Shown: positions 12,601 through 21,696 of the stretch, piece after piece
Layout: every line of letters begins with the position of its first letter
Numbering within the stretch: position 1 is the first letter of the stretch
NCBI GenBank assembly: GCA_030762175.1
Contig: CM060833.1
Location: 1,304,501 to 1,368,500 of the forward strand
DNA: 64,000 bases
DNA from: Metallyticus violacea
Lineage: Eukaryota > Arthropoda > Insecta > Mantodea > Metallyticidae
Reading direction: 5' to 3'
The notes under the pieces: generated by a model
What the model was told of the DNA's origin: nothing
Databases searched by the model: none
The model's input: the letters and a program-made list of their open reading frames with translations, nothing else
Position numbers and translations under genes: made by a program

Positions 12601-15600
12601 GCCATTTAATAGTTCAGTTGTAGAAGTGAGCCAAGAAAAATTGATAGTTGGATTATTGTTTTAATTTAGAAATTCTGCTATCTGACCACCATTTCCGCAT
12701 TTAACTTCAGATAAATAAAAATAATTATTTTTTCGTTCGTGTAATAAAGAGCCAAGTTATATTCCATAATTTAAAGAGGTTACGGGATTTCAATCTTATA
12801 ACATATGTATGAGGGTCGTTAAAAAGTTCTACGGACAGCACTGAAACCAGCCATCGTCTACAGAAACATTTTGCTAGTATAGGAGGATTGTTTGTAGTAG
12901 CTAAAGCTGTTTCTTGTAGCGTACACGCGGCACAAATCACTCTAGGAGACTACAGACTTAGACGGAAGATGACGCATACACAACAAAGGTGTAAGGCATA
13001 GATCTGTCTAAAATTGCTGAAGCACTGGGAATTTCAGGGAAATTCAAATTTCACATTTGAGAGGACGGGTGTCAAACTAAAAGTGAATCATAGTGCAACG
13101 TTTGGCACGTTTTCAAAGACTTTCCCTCGATTTGTAATCAATGATTAAACAATGGAAGCATCACGATTCTTCACAGTGTTCAATCGACTGATGCGTGGGT
13201 TTCCTGGGATGCTAAGGGTGTACTGCTAATTGATTATCTTCCCAATGTCACCGAAGCCAATCTTTTGAATATTGAAGACATTTTATATTTGTCATCGCAC
13301 ATGGGTCGTAGCTGTCAAACCCGTCTTGTTCCCTAATTTGAGAACATTCACTGGTGGAAAGTAATTTTCATACGATGAGGAGTTCAGACGCGATGGTATA
13401 AAGGAGTTGCAGCACAAGCACATTAGAGTGTTGAAAAATAACAATAATTTAAAAAATTAAAGCCGCCATTTTGTTCTTATTCAGAAATTTAATATTTTAC
13501 ATATACATACAACAAGTGTCAGGTACAAATCGGAAATCTGTTTGCCGACGAGTAGTTGCTGCGTTAACCTTCAGATGGTGTGGGAATGCTGGTATGCATA
13601 TTTTTCTAAAACTTCTCCACAAATATTAATCGCAAGGATTTAAATCTGAAGGTCTCGGGGTTACAAACCACAACTTGTAATTCTAGCCTCACCATGCAAT
13701 GCTAGGAGAGTTTCTACAGTCGTGTATGGAGTCGCAACCTCCTGCAGGTTCCAAACCTCAGCATTAAGAGCGCCTTCTTAAAATATTGATCTAATAGCAC
13801 ATGCCTGTAAAAGGGAAGATCAATTATCCTGAGAGATGGAAATTACCTCCATATTTGAAAAAGGTTGCATTACAGTCTTGCACATCAGCAGTACACCAGT
13901 TAAATATCTCGCTCTTCATAGTCCACGGCTATATGAAGATTCAGCAGCTGAGTGGCTTTATACGCACTGCCTACAGATACACAAATTGCGGGGTAATTTT
14001 ATTACAAAATTTCGAGAAGTTTGTAATCGATAGCCTATTTCATTAAATTTCTCCCTGTTTGTCCTCGGCTTCTTGTAAATGAAACGCCTTGGGTTCGAAC
14101 TTTATTCAACAATATGACAATTGCATTTTGCGTTGAAGATGTTACTTCTGCAGTACATGTGCGATTTAGTTTGCATATAACAGCAATCGATTTCTGTTCT
14201 AGCCTAAGTGTATCTCATTGCATACAGAAACAGCTGGTATGATCAAACAATGTGTACATTGCGAAGGTAAAGGTAGGATATATACACAAAGAGATTCTGC
14301 ATAAACACTCATTGTCAATTATGCACAAATCTTGGTCTATTATGTGGCATTTATACAGCAAAGAACTTATGTAACATGCCTGTCTCTTCCAAAGAAATTA
14401 CAGCAGGTGCAAAGTGTAAATGTACGCGGAAGGAAAATCCAGTTTAACATCCCTGTGGAAATGATTTAAGTGTGCGACAAGCGATATCCTTGGGTAGACA
14501 AAAGTCTAAGGCACATCCAATCTTACGAGACGAAACAGAGAATTCCCAAGGATGCAGTAGGTATTGACATATTACCCACAAAAAGATTCTTGAAACATTT
14601 TTTCAAATAGCCATCAATTCTACTTACTAGACACAAAAAAGGACGATGAATACACACACACACACACACATGAGTGTGTGTTTGTTAACGCTCTAGCAGC
14701 CGCGATTTTTGTTGCTCGATAGATATATAACATCAATAATAAACGATTCATCGATTTCGTTAACCATTGGAGGTGTGAACATTAAATGTTCTAGCAGCCG
14801 GAAATTTTGTTTCACTGGGTGAAATGCGGATATGCCAATGAAACAAAACAAGAAAAACGGTTATGAAAATCAGGAAAATAGGACCATTAGGGGTGAGGGT
14901 TACTTAAAAACCGAATTTTTGTAATCGCCCAGGACATTGATTACCCTTACCGACAGCAGTCATTCTGCGGCTTCAGTACCGAACAGCAGCGGGAAAAGTC
15001 GAATTCCAGGAAATGCTGGAGGGTACGGAGCGATGTGTAGTGTATGTGCTCTATCAACCTTGGTAGTGTAAAGTGTGCGGAGAGAACACAGAAAAATAAG
15101 CAATCGTATGCCTAAAATTAACTTGTAGCATAAATAATAATCACATCCCGTATTAGTTCTTATACAACGAAGTGCAAATGGAACCGTTAAGTTAACAATA
15201 CGATACATAAATAAAATAATAAAGATACGGGAAAAGCATATACTTTAAAACCTGTTGTTATTATATTTCTTATACAACTAAGTGCAAATGGAACCGTTAA
15301 GTTAACAATACGATACATAAATAAAATAATAAAGATACGGGAAAAGCATATACTTTAAAACCTGTTGTTATTATATTTCTTATACAAATAAGTGCAAATG
15401 GAACCGTTAAGTTAACAATACGATACATAAATAAAATAATAAAGATACGGGAAAAGCATATACTTTAAAACCTGTTTTTTATTATATTTCTTATACAACG
15501 AAGTGCAAATGGAACCATTAAGTTAACAATACGATACATAAATAAAATAATAAAGATACGGGAAAAGCATATACTTTAAAACCTGTTTTTTATTATATTT

Positions 15601-16660
15601 CTTATACAACGAAGTGCAAATGGAACCATTAAGTTAACAATACGATACATAAATAAAATAATAAAGATACGGGAAAAGCATATACTTTAAAACCTGTTTT
15701 TTATTATATTTCTTATACAACGAAGTGCAAATGGAACCGTTAAGTTAACAATACGATACATAAATAAAATAATAAAGATACAGGAAAAGCATATACTTTA
15801 AAACCTGTTTTTTATTATATTTCTTATACAACGAAGTGCAAATGGAACCGTTAAGTTAACAATACGATACATAAATAAAATAATTAAGATACGGGAAAAG
15901 CATATACTTTAAAACCTGTTTTTTATTATATTTCTTATACAACGAAGTGCAAATGGAACCGTTAAGTTAACAATACGATACATAAATAAAATAATAAAGA
16001 TACAGGAAAAGCATATACTTTAAAACCTGTTTTTTATTATATTTCTTATACAACGAAGTGCAAATGGAACCGTTAAGTTAACAATACGATACATAAATAA
16101 AATAATAAAGATACGGGAAAAGCATATACTTTAAAACCTGTTTTTTATTATATTTCTTATACAACTAAGTGCAAATGGAACCGTTAAGTTAACAATACGA
16201 TACATAAATAAAATAATAAAGATACAGGAAAAGCATATACTTTAAAACCTGTTGTTATTATATTTCTTATACAACGAAGTGCAAATGGAACCGTTAAGTT
16301 AACAATACGATACATAAATAAAATAATAAAGATACGGGAAAAGCATATACTTTAAAACCTGTTGTTATTATACTTACATGTATATCTTAAGTTAGCGTTA
16401 CTATATTATCTTCTTTAGCTCTCGGTAATAACCTTCACAAATTCAACTTGCTGAAAAATTCGCTCCTGCGTGATGGGCTTTTGAGTTGAAGTTTCTCATG
16501 TTGCTTCCTAAGTGTCACTTTCAGAAACTCTGGCCTCACATGTGGGCTGAGTAAGTGAGTATGGACTTGTCGGAAGTTTACTATTTAATATGAACATTTA
16601 AGAAGGAAAATATGAACAGATCCTGTAGACATTTCTTTAAGTACTACACACATTTTAAAC

Positions 16661-16706
<46 letters not shown>

Positions 16707-17265
16707 TTGATCTTGAGTACGAAAAAATAATTTGAAAAAATAAAATAGGAAAGTGTAATATCTGTAATTCTGTATATTTTTATTCAACAGGAAAAAAAAC
16801 GGTTGTGTGTTTGTTTGGGAAGAGCCTATTATTGTATTGTAAGAATTTTGAATGCCACGGTATTGTTTACTGTTTACCAGGTATCTCTCAGACCCGCGAG
16901 ATGTAGCAACTCTGGTGGAAGGGCTGAAGATCGCCATAGAGTTGGGCAACACCCGGGCACTCCGTGAGCGCTTCCAGACCATCATGAGCACGACCAGAAT
17001 ACCTGGCTGTGAGATGCATCACTTTGCTACGGACGAGTACTGGGCCTGTTACGTGCGCCAAGTGGGCACAACCATCTACCACGTGGTCGGCACATGCAGT
17101 ATGGGCACCGTGGTGGACTCAGATCTCCGAGTCAAGGGCATTTCCGGGCTCCGGGTAGTGGATGCCAGCATCATGCCAACTATAGTCACTGGTAACACTC
17201 ATGCGCCAACTGTCATGATCGGCGAACGTGGCGCAGACTTCATCAAGCAGTTCTGGTTGCACTGA
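9300..17265 (+). CDS. GMC oxidoreductase gene 1 (glucose dehydrogenase [FAD, quinone]-like), six coding exons
   Basis: Joining 9300-9611, 10220-10416, 10696-10982, 11064-11568, 11655-11858 and 16881-17265 gives an uninterrupted 629-residue protein; every junction is GT..AG and keeps frame. The family oxidises alcohols or sugars with bound FAD; the substrate cannot be read from sequence. Seen: FAD-binding GSGSAG at residues 61-66 followed by [13 protein letters not shown]-type segment LLLEAGG (82-88), GMC signature 1 (134-157, core LGGSSNLN), GMC signature 2 (317-331, [12 protein letters not shown]), and the C-terminal active-site region with [10 protein letters not shown] (568-577; His569) and GNTHAPT (606-612; His609). 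Length matches insect GMC proteins (about 600-630). The first ATG in frame is 9300; an acceptor just upstream (AG at 9278-9279) suggests a non-coding 5' exon. The N-terminus has a mildly hydrophobic stretch but no classical signal peptide. Odd points: a short loop is missing after the catalytic His motif, and intron 5 (5.0 kb) carries a minisatellite. Confidence 0.95.
9612..10219 (+). other. GMC gene 1 intron 1 (608 bp) with a degenerate internal repeat
   Basis: Begins gtatgt and ends ttttctgcag. Inside, a motif like 'atcaggttctgggatattgc' recurs three times in degenerate form (near 9714, 9773 and 9860), each followed by 'taaag' or 'taaaa'. The motif recalls short local duplications; no coding meaning is evident. 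Confidence 0.6.
10220..10416 (+). CDS. GMC gene 1, coding exon 2
   Basis: Residues 105-169 plus two bases of codon 170. It opens with [12 protein letters not shown], the segment that in this family precedes the flavin-contacting GMC signature, and carries that signature ([19 protein letters not shown]). It ends NPGWSY followed by AG, donor gttggt at 10417, phase 2. Confidence 0.93.
10696..10982 (+). CDS. GMC gene 1, coding exon 3
   Basis: Codon 170 is completed after the acceptor ttctcag (10689-10695), giving [12 protein letters not shown], a very typical GMC segment. It runs to KAFLAP plus one base, donor gtaagt at 10983, phase 1. This is the substrate-binding half of the protein. Confidence 0.93.
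11064..11568 (+). CDS. GMC gene 1, coding exon 4
   Basis: Follows an 81-bp intron ending gttttcag. It starts [20 protein letters not shown] and contains GMC signature 2 ([20 protein letters not shown]) and [12 protein letters not shown], both hallmarks of the family. It ends QHI plus AG at donor gtaatc (11569), phase 2. Confidence 0.95.
11655..11858 (+). CDS. GMC gene 1, coding exon 5
   Basis: Follows an 86-bp intron ending ctatatag. It encodes [20 protein letters not shown] and the strongly conserved [17 protein letters not shown] motif of the GMC C-terminal domain. It ends LLDP plus AG at donor gttagt (11859), phase 2. A stop in the intron frame shortly downstream confirms that splicing is needed. 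Confidence 0.92.
12806..13440 (+). mobile_element. Mariner-family remnant in GMC gene 1 intron 5
   Basis: Degenerate plus-strand text [20 protein letters not shown] (about 13180-13240) and [19 protein letters not shown] (about 13355-13425) match mariner transposase. The left end 'gagggtcgttaaaaagttct' resembles the terminal sequence of the 0.4- and 42.3-kb elements. Confidence 0.65.
14500..14945 (+). repeat. Partial copy of unnamed AT-rich dispersed repeat R1
   Basis: Shares ordered landmarks with the longer copies at 37575-38830 and 62712-63760: 'aattcccaaggatgcagtag', a CA/TG or AT microsatellite, 'ctagcagccg', 'aggaccattaggggtgaggg', 'aaaaaccgaatttttgtaat'. No coding potential. Confidence 0.55.
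14651..14685. repeat. (CA)n / (TG)n microsatellite
   Basis: A run of CA followed by 'tgagtgtgtgtttg', so the stretch can pair with itself. It sits inside repeat R1 at the same place as the AT run of the 37.6-kb copy. Confidence 0.85.
15157..16371. repeat. 110/111-bp minisatellite, about 11 copies, in GMC gene 1 intron 5
   Basis: The landmark 'cctgttgttattat' or its variant recurs at 15251, 15361, 15471, 15582, 15693, 15804, 15915, 16026, 16137, 16248 and 16358, a period of 110 then 111 then 110 bp. A partial unit precedes 15251. Units are nearly identical. They differ mainly in a gttgtt/tttttt switch, an ac(g/a)gg base and an acc(g/a)tta base. Each unit holds gttaac palindromes and is AT-rich. 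There are no spacer sequences, so it is not a CRISPR array. Confidence 0.97.
16661..16706. repeat. (ATT)n microsatellite in GMC gene 1 intron 5
   Basis: About 15 ATT units, about 175 bp upstream of the exon 6 acceptor. Confidence 0.97.
16881..17265 (+). CDS. GMC gene 1, coding exon 6 (terminal)
   Basis: Acceptor tgtttaccag ends at 16880. The exon reads [20 protein letters not shown], then the active-site block (His569 in [10 protein letters not shown], His609 in GNTHAPT), and ends [11 protein letters not shown] and TGA at 17263-17265. Compared with gene 2, about six residues are missing between the GTCxMG motif and VVD. Confidence 0.94.
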
Positions 17266-17310
17266 GCCAGCGACGTCCGGACATTCCCTTGCTTTAAACG
17301 AAACGTGTAC

Positions 17311-17316
17311 AATAAA
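17311..17316 (+). terminator. Polyadenylation signal AATAAA for GMC gene 1
   Basis: AATAAA lies 46 bases after the stop codon and is followed by a T-rich stretch, the normal arrangement for a 3' end. It is inferred from position only. Confidence 0.6.
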
Positions 17317-17904
17317 ACAATAAGGGGTATTTATTTCCTTTCTTTTATGACCTTCTCTCTTCCTCTCAATACGTAGACAGGTAATTTTGCTTTTCTTATA
17401 ATTTTCCCTCAAGGGACGATGAACAATCAAATGAAAGTCATGCGCAGGCAACATAAGATGCAGATGCCGCGTGTTCGTTTCCCGACTGAGCTCTATCAGT
17501 GAGAACAGGAACGGCTTGTACCGTTTTATATCTAGACAGGCTTTTGGCGTCTAAAAAGTAAGAAACTATGCATTATAAAATTGAAAATGGTCATTACAAA
17601 TATATTATTATTATTATTTAATTTTAAGTTCGCTTAGTTATGAACTTAATTCATTAAATTTCACATATACAATCACTATTTTATTAAAAAGCATTTCAAA
17701 TAAAAATACTTTCATATTTAAAAAGTATATAATTTAAACTCATTTATCCAACAAACACTTTGATACCGTTTCTACTTATTCCAAATAAACTTTAAATGGT
17801 AAGTCAGCTTTAGGTAACCGTGTTTAACAATACCCACTGAACTCCAACAAAGATGCAAACTCATTAGACGAAATGGGTAAGGAATATTGACTTGCCTTGT
17901 GATT
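17317..17904. other. Sequence downstream of GMC gene 1
   Basis: No gene recognised; AT-rich with a short ATT run near 17606-17619. Confidence 0.5.
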
Positions 17905-18180
17905 CAGCTCTGAGCACCGTCACTTTGCTTACCTGAAACAAAAAGCAAACGTTTCTTTAGACAACTCATTCACAATGACGTCTGTCAAGGGAAAATGTTA
18001 CACAACTCACAAAACTGCAGAGAGGGGCAAATTGTATCGGCCTCAATTTTGTGTGAAGAATAAATAACCTCCAAGCAGGGCAAGTTTGGAGTGCCCTTTT
18101 CCTATGCACGCATTGTATTTGTAAATTTCGCCACTTGGGCTTTATGCGAGCTGAAATTTGTAATTACTAAGGATCTCCAG
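17905..18180 (+). repeat. Unnamed dispersed repeat R2, copy 1
   Basis: Closely matches 59303-59597 over about 280 bp: 'ctttgcttacctgaaacaaa', 'tcacaatgacgtctgtcaag', 'tcggcctcaatttt', 'aaattcgccacttggg'. In both copies one frame stays open and reads HFAYLKQKANVSLDNSFTMT then SVKG. Whether it is coding or just shared ancestry cannot be decided from two copies. Confidence 0.7.
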
Positions 18181-18277
18181 ATATATCGCATTTAGACTTC
18201 TTCAGAAAGACCCAACAACATAAAAGAGATCTGGAGTATTGGTGCAAGACATTCCTAAAAACTTGTTAAGTCAAATA

Positions 18278-19180
18278 CCGAGGGTGCCAAAAAAATGTAT
18301 TCTCACTTTCACAGTAGATATCAATTTAATATATTTCAAAATTGAACCGAAAAACAACAGTAATGTGTAGTATGATGTTCTGTAAACAGATGTGACTCAC
18401 ATACATTATGATAGCGGTGCTACGTGACAGGTAAATCAATAATAAACAAATGAAGTCAAAATTATCATAAATTAACAATGAACAAATGAAACCAAGATTA
18501 TCATATGATGTTCTGTAAACAGACGTGACTCACGTTACGTTATGCTAGCGTTTCTACAACAAAATTGGAGCCAAGATTATCGTCTGAACAGGAGAAAGTA
18601 AATTTGAAGTTGTATTGCAAAACCGAGAGTGTTGTTGAAGTTCAAAGGCAATGGAGACGTGTGTACAGAACAGAACCGCCAACGCGAGTAACAATTGCAC
18701 GGATTCGAGACAAATTTGAGACTCGTGGTACCGTATGCGATGTTCACAAGGGCAGATCTGGGCAGACCAGCTACAAGCCCCGCGCCCTGGATCTAAAGCA
18801 CTATCTAAGGCACTGGATAGGATGGAGGTCCGATTGAGTTTCCACCGCGTTCTCCGGATCTAACTCCGTTGAACTTCTACCTATGGGGAACTCTTAAGGA
18901 TGTTGTATACCGTAGAAAACCAGCTACACTGACAGCACTTCGGGAAGAAAATGAAACGGCATGTGCTGCAATCGCTGAGGACACTTTCGCAAACGTTGCT
19001 CAATCAGTAATTCAACGCAAGTGTATCGACGCCGATGGTGGGCATTTTGAGCAACTGTTGTAACTGTAAAAGTGTAAGATGAGTAGTGCTCATCATTTTC
19101 TGCTTGTGTGAATTCAGTTTTGTTATGTTAATAGAGTTTTTTCTTTATTTGAAGTGTGTATACATTTTTGGCACCTTCTG
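18278..19180 (+). mobile_element. DUF4817-type DNA transposon A, internally deleted, with TIRs and TA target duplication
   Basis: 903 bp bounded by inverted repeats (CCGAGGGTGCC left; CAGAAGGTGCC as reverse complement on the right) and flanked by TA on both sides (18276-18277 and 19181-19182). The plus strand encodes the N-terminal DUF4817 segment ([20 protein letters not shown], then [19 protein letters not shown]), jumps to WIG and RSPDLTPLNFYLWGTLKDVV of the catalytic domain, and ends GHFEQLL. The helix-turn-helix and most of the catalytic domain are missing, so it cannot transpose by itself. Confidence 0.88.
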
Positions 19181-19189
19181 TATTTCTGG

Positions 19190-19510
19190 CACATTGTCGA
19201 GCAGCTGAGGGCTATCAGTTGGAACACACAATGTAAATGTTGAGCTAGATTGTTTTGTTTTAAGTTATGGAAGGAGCGTTTTATAATAAGCTACAGTTTT
19301 TTGCGTTCTTGATCTAGGAACAATAAACAACAGAAGTACTTAGTGTGGGCACTTTTTGAAAAGCTCTCAATGAATATTATTAAAAATGTAAAAATATGTT
19401 GAGTATTCGAATTAAAATAGAACAGCAATTACTTCCGTTTAAACCTGAAGTATACGGTTATCCCCACACACCGAGTTTCATGTTACACGTGCTACATACT
19501 CACGCACGCT
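19190..19510 (+). repeat. Fragment related to the terminal region at 41.45 kb
   Basis: Its reverse complement aligns with 41450-41660: shared 'aacatgaaactcggtgt', 'ttctattttaa', 'tttattgttcctagatcaag'-like sequence. It probably is the 3' end of a DUF4817-type element of another subfamily lying next to element A. It ends in CCTAA-rich sequence at 19509-19524. Confidence 0.45.
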
Positions 19511-19524
19511 AACCTAACCTAACC

Positions 19525-21060
19525 CCACTCAATCTAACCTAGTCCAACCTTGAATGAACCCCAAAACTGGAGAACCCAGTGGTTTATTACTCTCCTGTTA
19601 CATTACGTGAGTTTAAAATGATTTAGATGCATGGAAGGGAAGTTTGAAAGTGTAATGCATATATTAAAGTTTAATAAATTGTGACCTAATAGATAAAATG
19701 TTACCCGCCTTTCAGTTGTCTATTTGACGAGTAAATAGTGAAAGTTAATAGTCTGATGGATGTTGAAACAGTTCAATTCCTGCCTGCTTTATCGCAAGTT
19801 TGTCATTCTCCCAATAAAAGCACAGCGTACTGATGGCACCTTATCAAATTGTCTTTTATGTAACAAATTTACGTTTCTTCATCATGCTCATAGTCTATGC
19901 GGCCAGTGGACTGACACTACATGGAAAGCGACAAATGAACACATGGGTTTGGAATCAGCACACGGTTTTCCGTAAACATCATCGTCTTTTAGGTCGCATC
20001 TTAACTTTGATAATCTGAAATGTCGGATAGACCTGCACACCCTTATTCATGATGATTTGAAAATGAACAAAAATAATTAAAAAAACTCCCTCATGCAGGA
20101 GCGAATTCTTCAGAAAGTTGAATTTGTGAAGGTTATTGCAAAGCGCTAAAGCAGGTGACGCTAATTGAAGATATACATAAAAACAACTTTTAAATGCTTC
20201 TCAGTGTTATTATTATCTTAATATTTAAGCTATAAAGTACATTTTACACTACCGGTTAAGATTTGTACATCGCTTCAGCATTTAATGGGATTCGGATGCC
20301 GTTCAGTACTGAAGCAGCAGGATGGCCAATTATTAGTCCATGCGCATGCGCAGACTATTTACCCATACTCTTTCCAGTTTATTGCTTGGCGATTATACCC
20401 AATTGTTCATGCTAACAATAACAACCCACCGTATGCCTCACCCCCCCCCCCCGGAGTATATCCTCACTTTCATGGTCCGATTTTCCTGATAATTTAAGAA
20501 ATTGTTTTTCTTATTTTATTTAAATGATATATATTGAGTTTCGTTACAATTTTTTTTTTTTAAATTGCGGGCTTTGTACCATAAGTGTCTGATTTGACTA
20601 TTTTTGTTATTAGCATATACCAACATTCGTTGATAAAAAAATTGCGGCCGCTACAGCGATTTTTTACATTTCTTTAGGCTAACCTCCACCCCCAATGGTC
20701 CAATTTTGCTGCTTAACGAACTTGCTGAATCGTTTGTTAATTTATTGTTATTTGCCGAAATTCATTGAAAAAAGCTAATGCGGCCACATGCGCATGAATT
20801 TTCATCGTCATTTTTGGTGCCTAGAAAGTAAGATCCCTGGACATTTCAAAAATCTTTTTATGGGTACAATCGCGCATTGACTTGACACAGGCGTTGAATG
20901 GCTGCTGGTAAAGATTCGGAGAAGCTGGTGACCAGTCACTACCACAGCAGTGTTTCTCTAAACTCAACAGTTTCACGCGATTTCGCTCCGTCTGATTCGA
21001 CATTTTTTTTATAACGCCCGTCTTTAGCACTGAGATAGTGGACAATGATGATACATGAAA
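19525..21060. other. Unrecognised intergenic sequence
   Basis: AT-rich with a C10 run near 20441-20450 and a T run near 20550. No gene, RNA or recurrent repeat recognised. Confidence 0.45.
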
Positions 21061-21099
21061 TGATAAATTGGGAAAGGATTATTATTATTATTATTTCTT

Positions 21100-21260
21100 T
21101 ATTTTTTTAATTTTTAAGGAAGGAAGCATTCCAGGCCTAAGTTTAGTTACCTCCCAGCATTTGCCATTTATGAGGAATGAAGACGGTCCTGGTGGGAATC
21201 GAGCCCCAAACCTCCCTCTTAGGAGTCCGAACGTTAAGGGCCACCCGTGGATGTTTCGAC
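21100..21260 (-). mobile_element. SINE family 3 copy (minus orientation)
   Basis: Its reverse complement contains 'ggggctcgattcccaccagg' (B box-like), 'ctcataaatggcaaatgctg' and 'aaacttaggcctggaatgct', matching the copies at 27660 and 56929. A TTA run precedes it. Confidence 0.6.
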
Positions 21261-21294
21261 AAGAGTTCGCTTCTGAGAAGCAAAAAATTACTTA

Positions 21295-21361
21295 ACCCTA
21301 CAGACAGACGGATCTGTGCTGGGAGTCACCCTCCTTTCATGAACGGCAACGGAAAAAGCCC
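21295..21361 (-). repeat. Terminal motif of unnamed repeat R3 (reverse copy)
   Basis: 'agacagacggatctgtgctg', 'gagtcaccctcctttcat', 'gaacggcaacggaaaaagcc' is the reverse of a motif seen at 23468-23520 and 44752-44797, and again reversed at 43770-43850. Confidence 0.5.
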
Positions 21362-21372
21362 AAATCTAGATA

Positions 21373-21669
21373 TGTTTTGAATGATTTATTTATGGACGCT
21401 CTTTAACAGTTCAGGTCATCAGCGTCCCATTCAACTCGGGGCGTGAAACGGCCGACAAATTTTGCTCAGAGGCCTCTCTTTCAGGCTTGAGGTTCTTTTT
21501 CGTGCCGTAAATGTACGACACGGGACCCACGGCTTTACTTCCCTTCCGAAGGAAGCCATACTTAGGATTTTTACACCCGAAAAAATCCATCGATCCTGGC
21601 CGGGTTCGAACCCGCGATCTTGGGTTTAGGAGGCAAGTATGGTTACCACTACACCACCAGGACCGACCA
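21373..21669 (-). mobile_element. SINE family 1 copy with perfect 11-bp target duplication
   Basis: Minus-strand SINE with a complete tRNA-like head (GGTCCTGG..CCAGGATC-like ends, 'gtggtgtagtggtaaccat' A box, 'gggttcgaacccggccagga' B box), body and an AAATAAA-type tail. It is flanked by aaatctagata at 21362-21372 and 21670-21680, a perfect 11-bp duplication, which fixes its borders. It is the best-preserved copy in the window. Confidence 0.92.
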
Positions 21670-21696
21670 AAATCTAGATAGAGAGATTTCAAAATA

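Larger units (their letters stand above)
11859..16880 (+). other. GMC gene 1 intron 5 (5.0 kb)
   Basis: Large intron between exons 5 and 6. In order it contains unrecognised AT-rich sequence, a decayed mariner (about 12806-13440), a partial copy of an unnamed AT-rich repeat (about 14500-14945), the 110/111-bp minisatellite (15157-16371) and an ATT microsatellite (16661-16706), about 175 bp before the last acceptor. I saw no missed coding exon; the protein is complete without one. Confidence 0.8.

Noticed and set aside
15157..16371. Direct repeats at regular spacing, as in a CRISPR array
   Set aside because: The whole 110-bp unit is repeated without unique spacers, in an animal intron; it is a minisatellite.
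16644..16991. Minus-strand frame with poly-Asn
   Set aside because: Poly-Asn comes from the ATT microsatellite, and the rest is the antisense of GMC gene 1 exon 6.
19509..19524. CCTAA repeats, the insect telomere motif
   Set aside because: Only about three units; too short to indicate a telomere or telomere-derived insertion.
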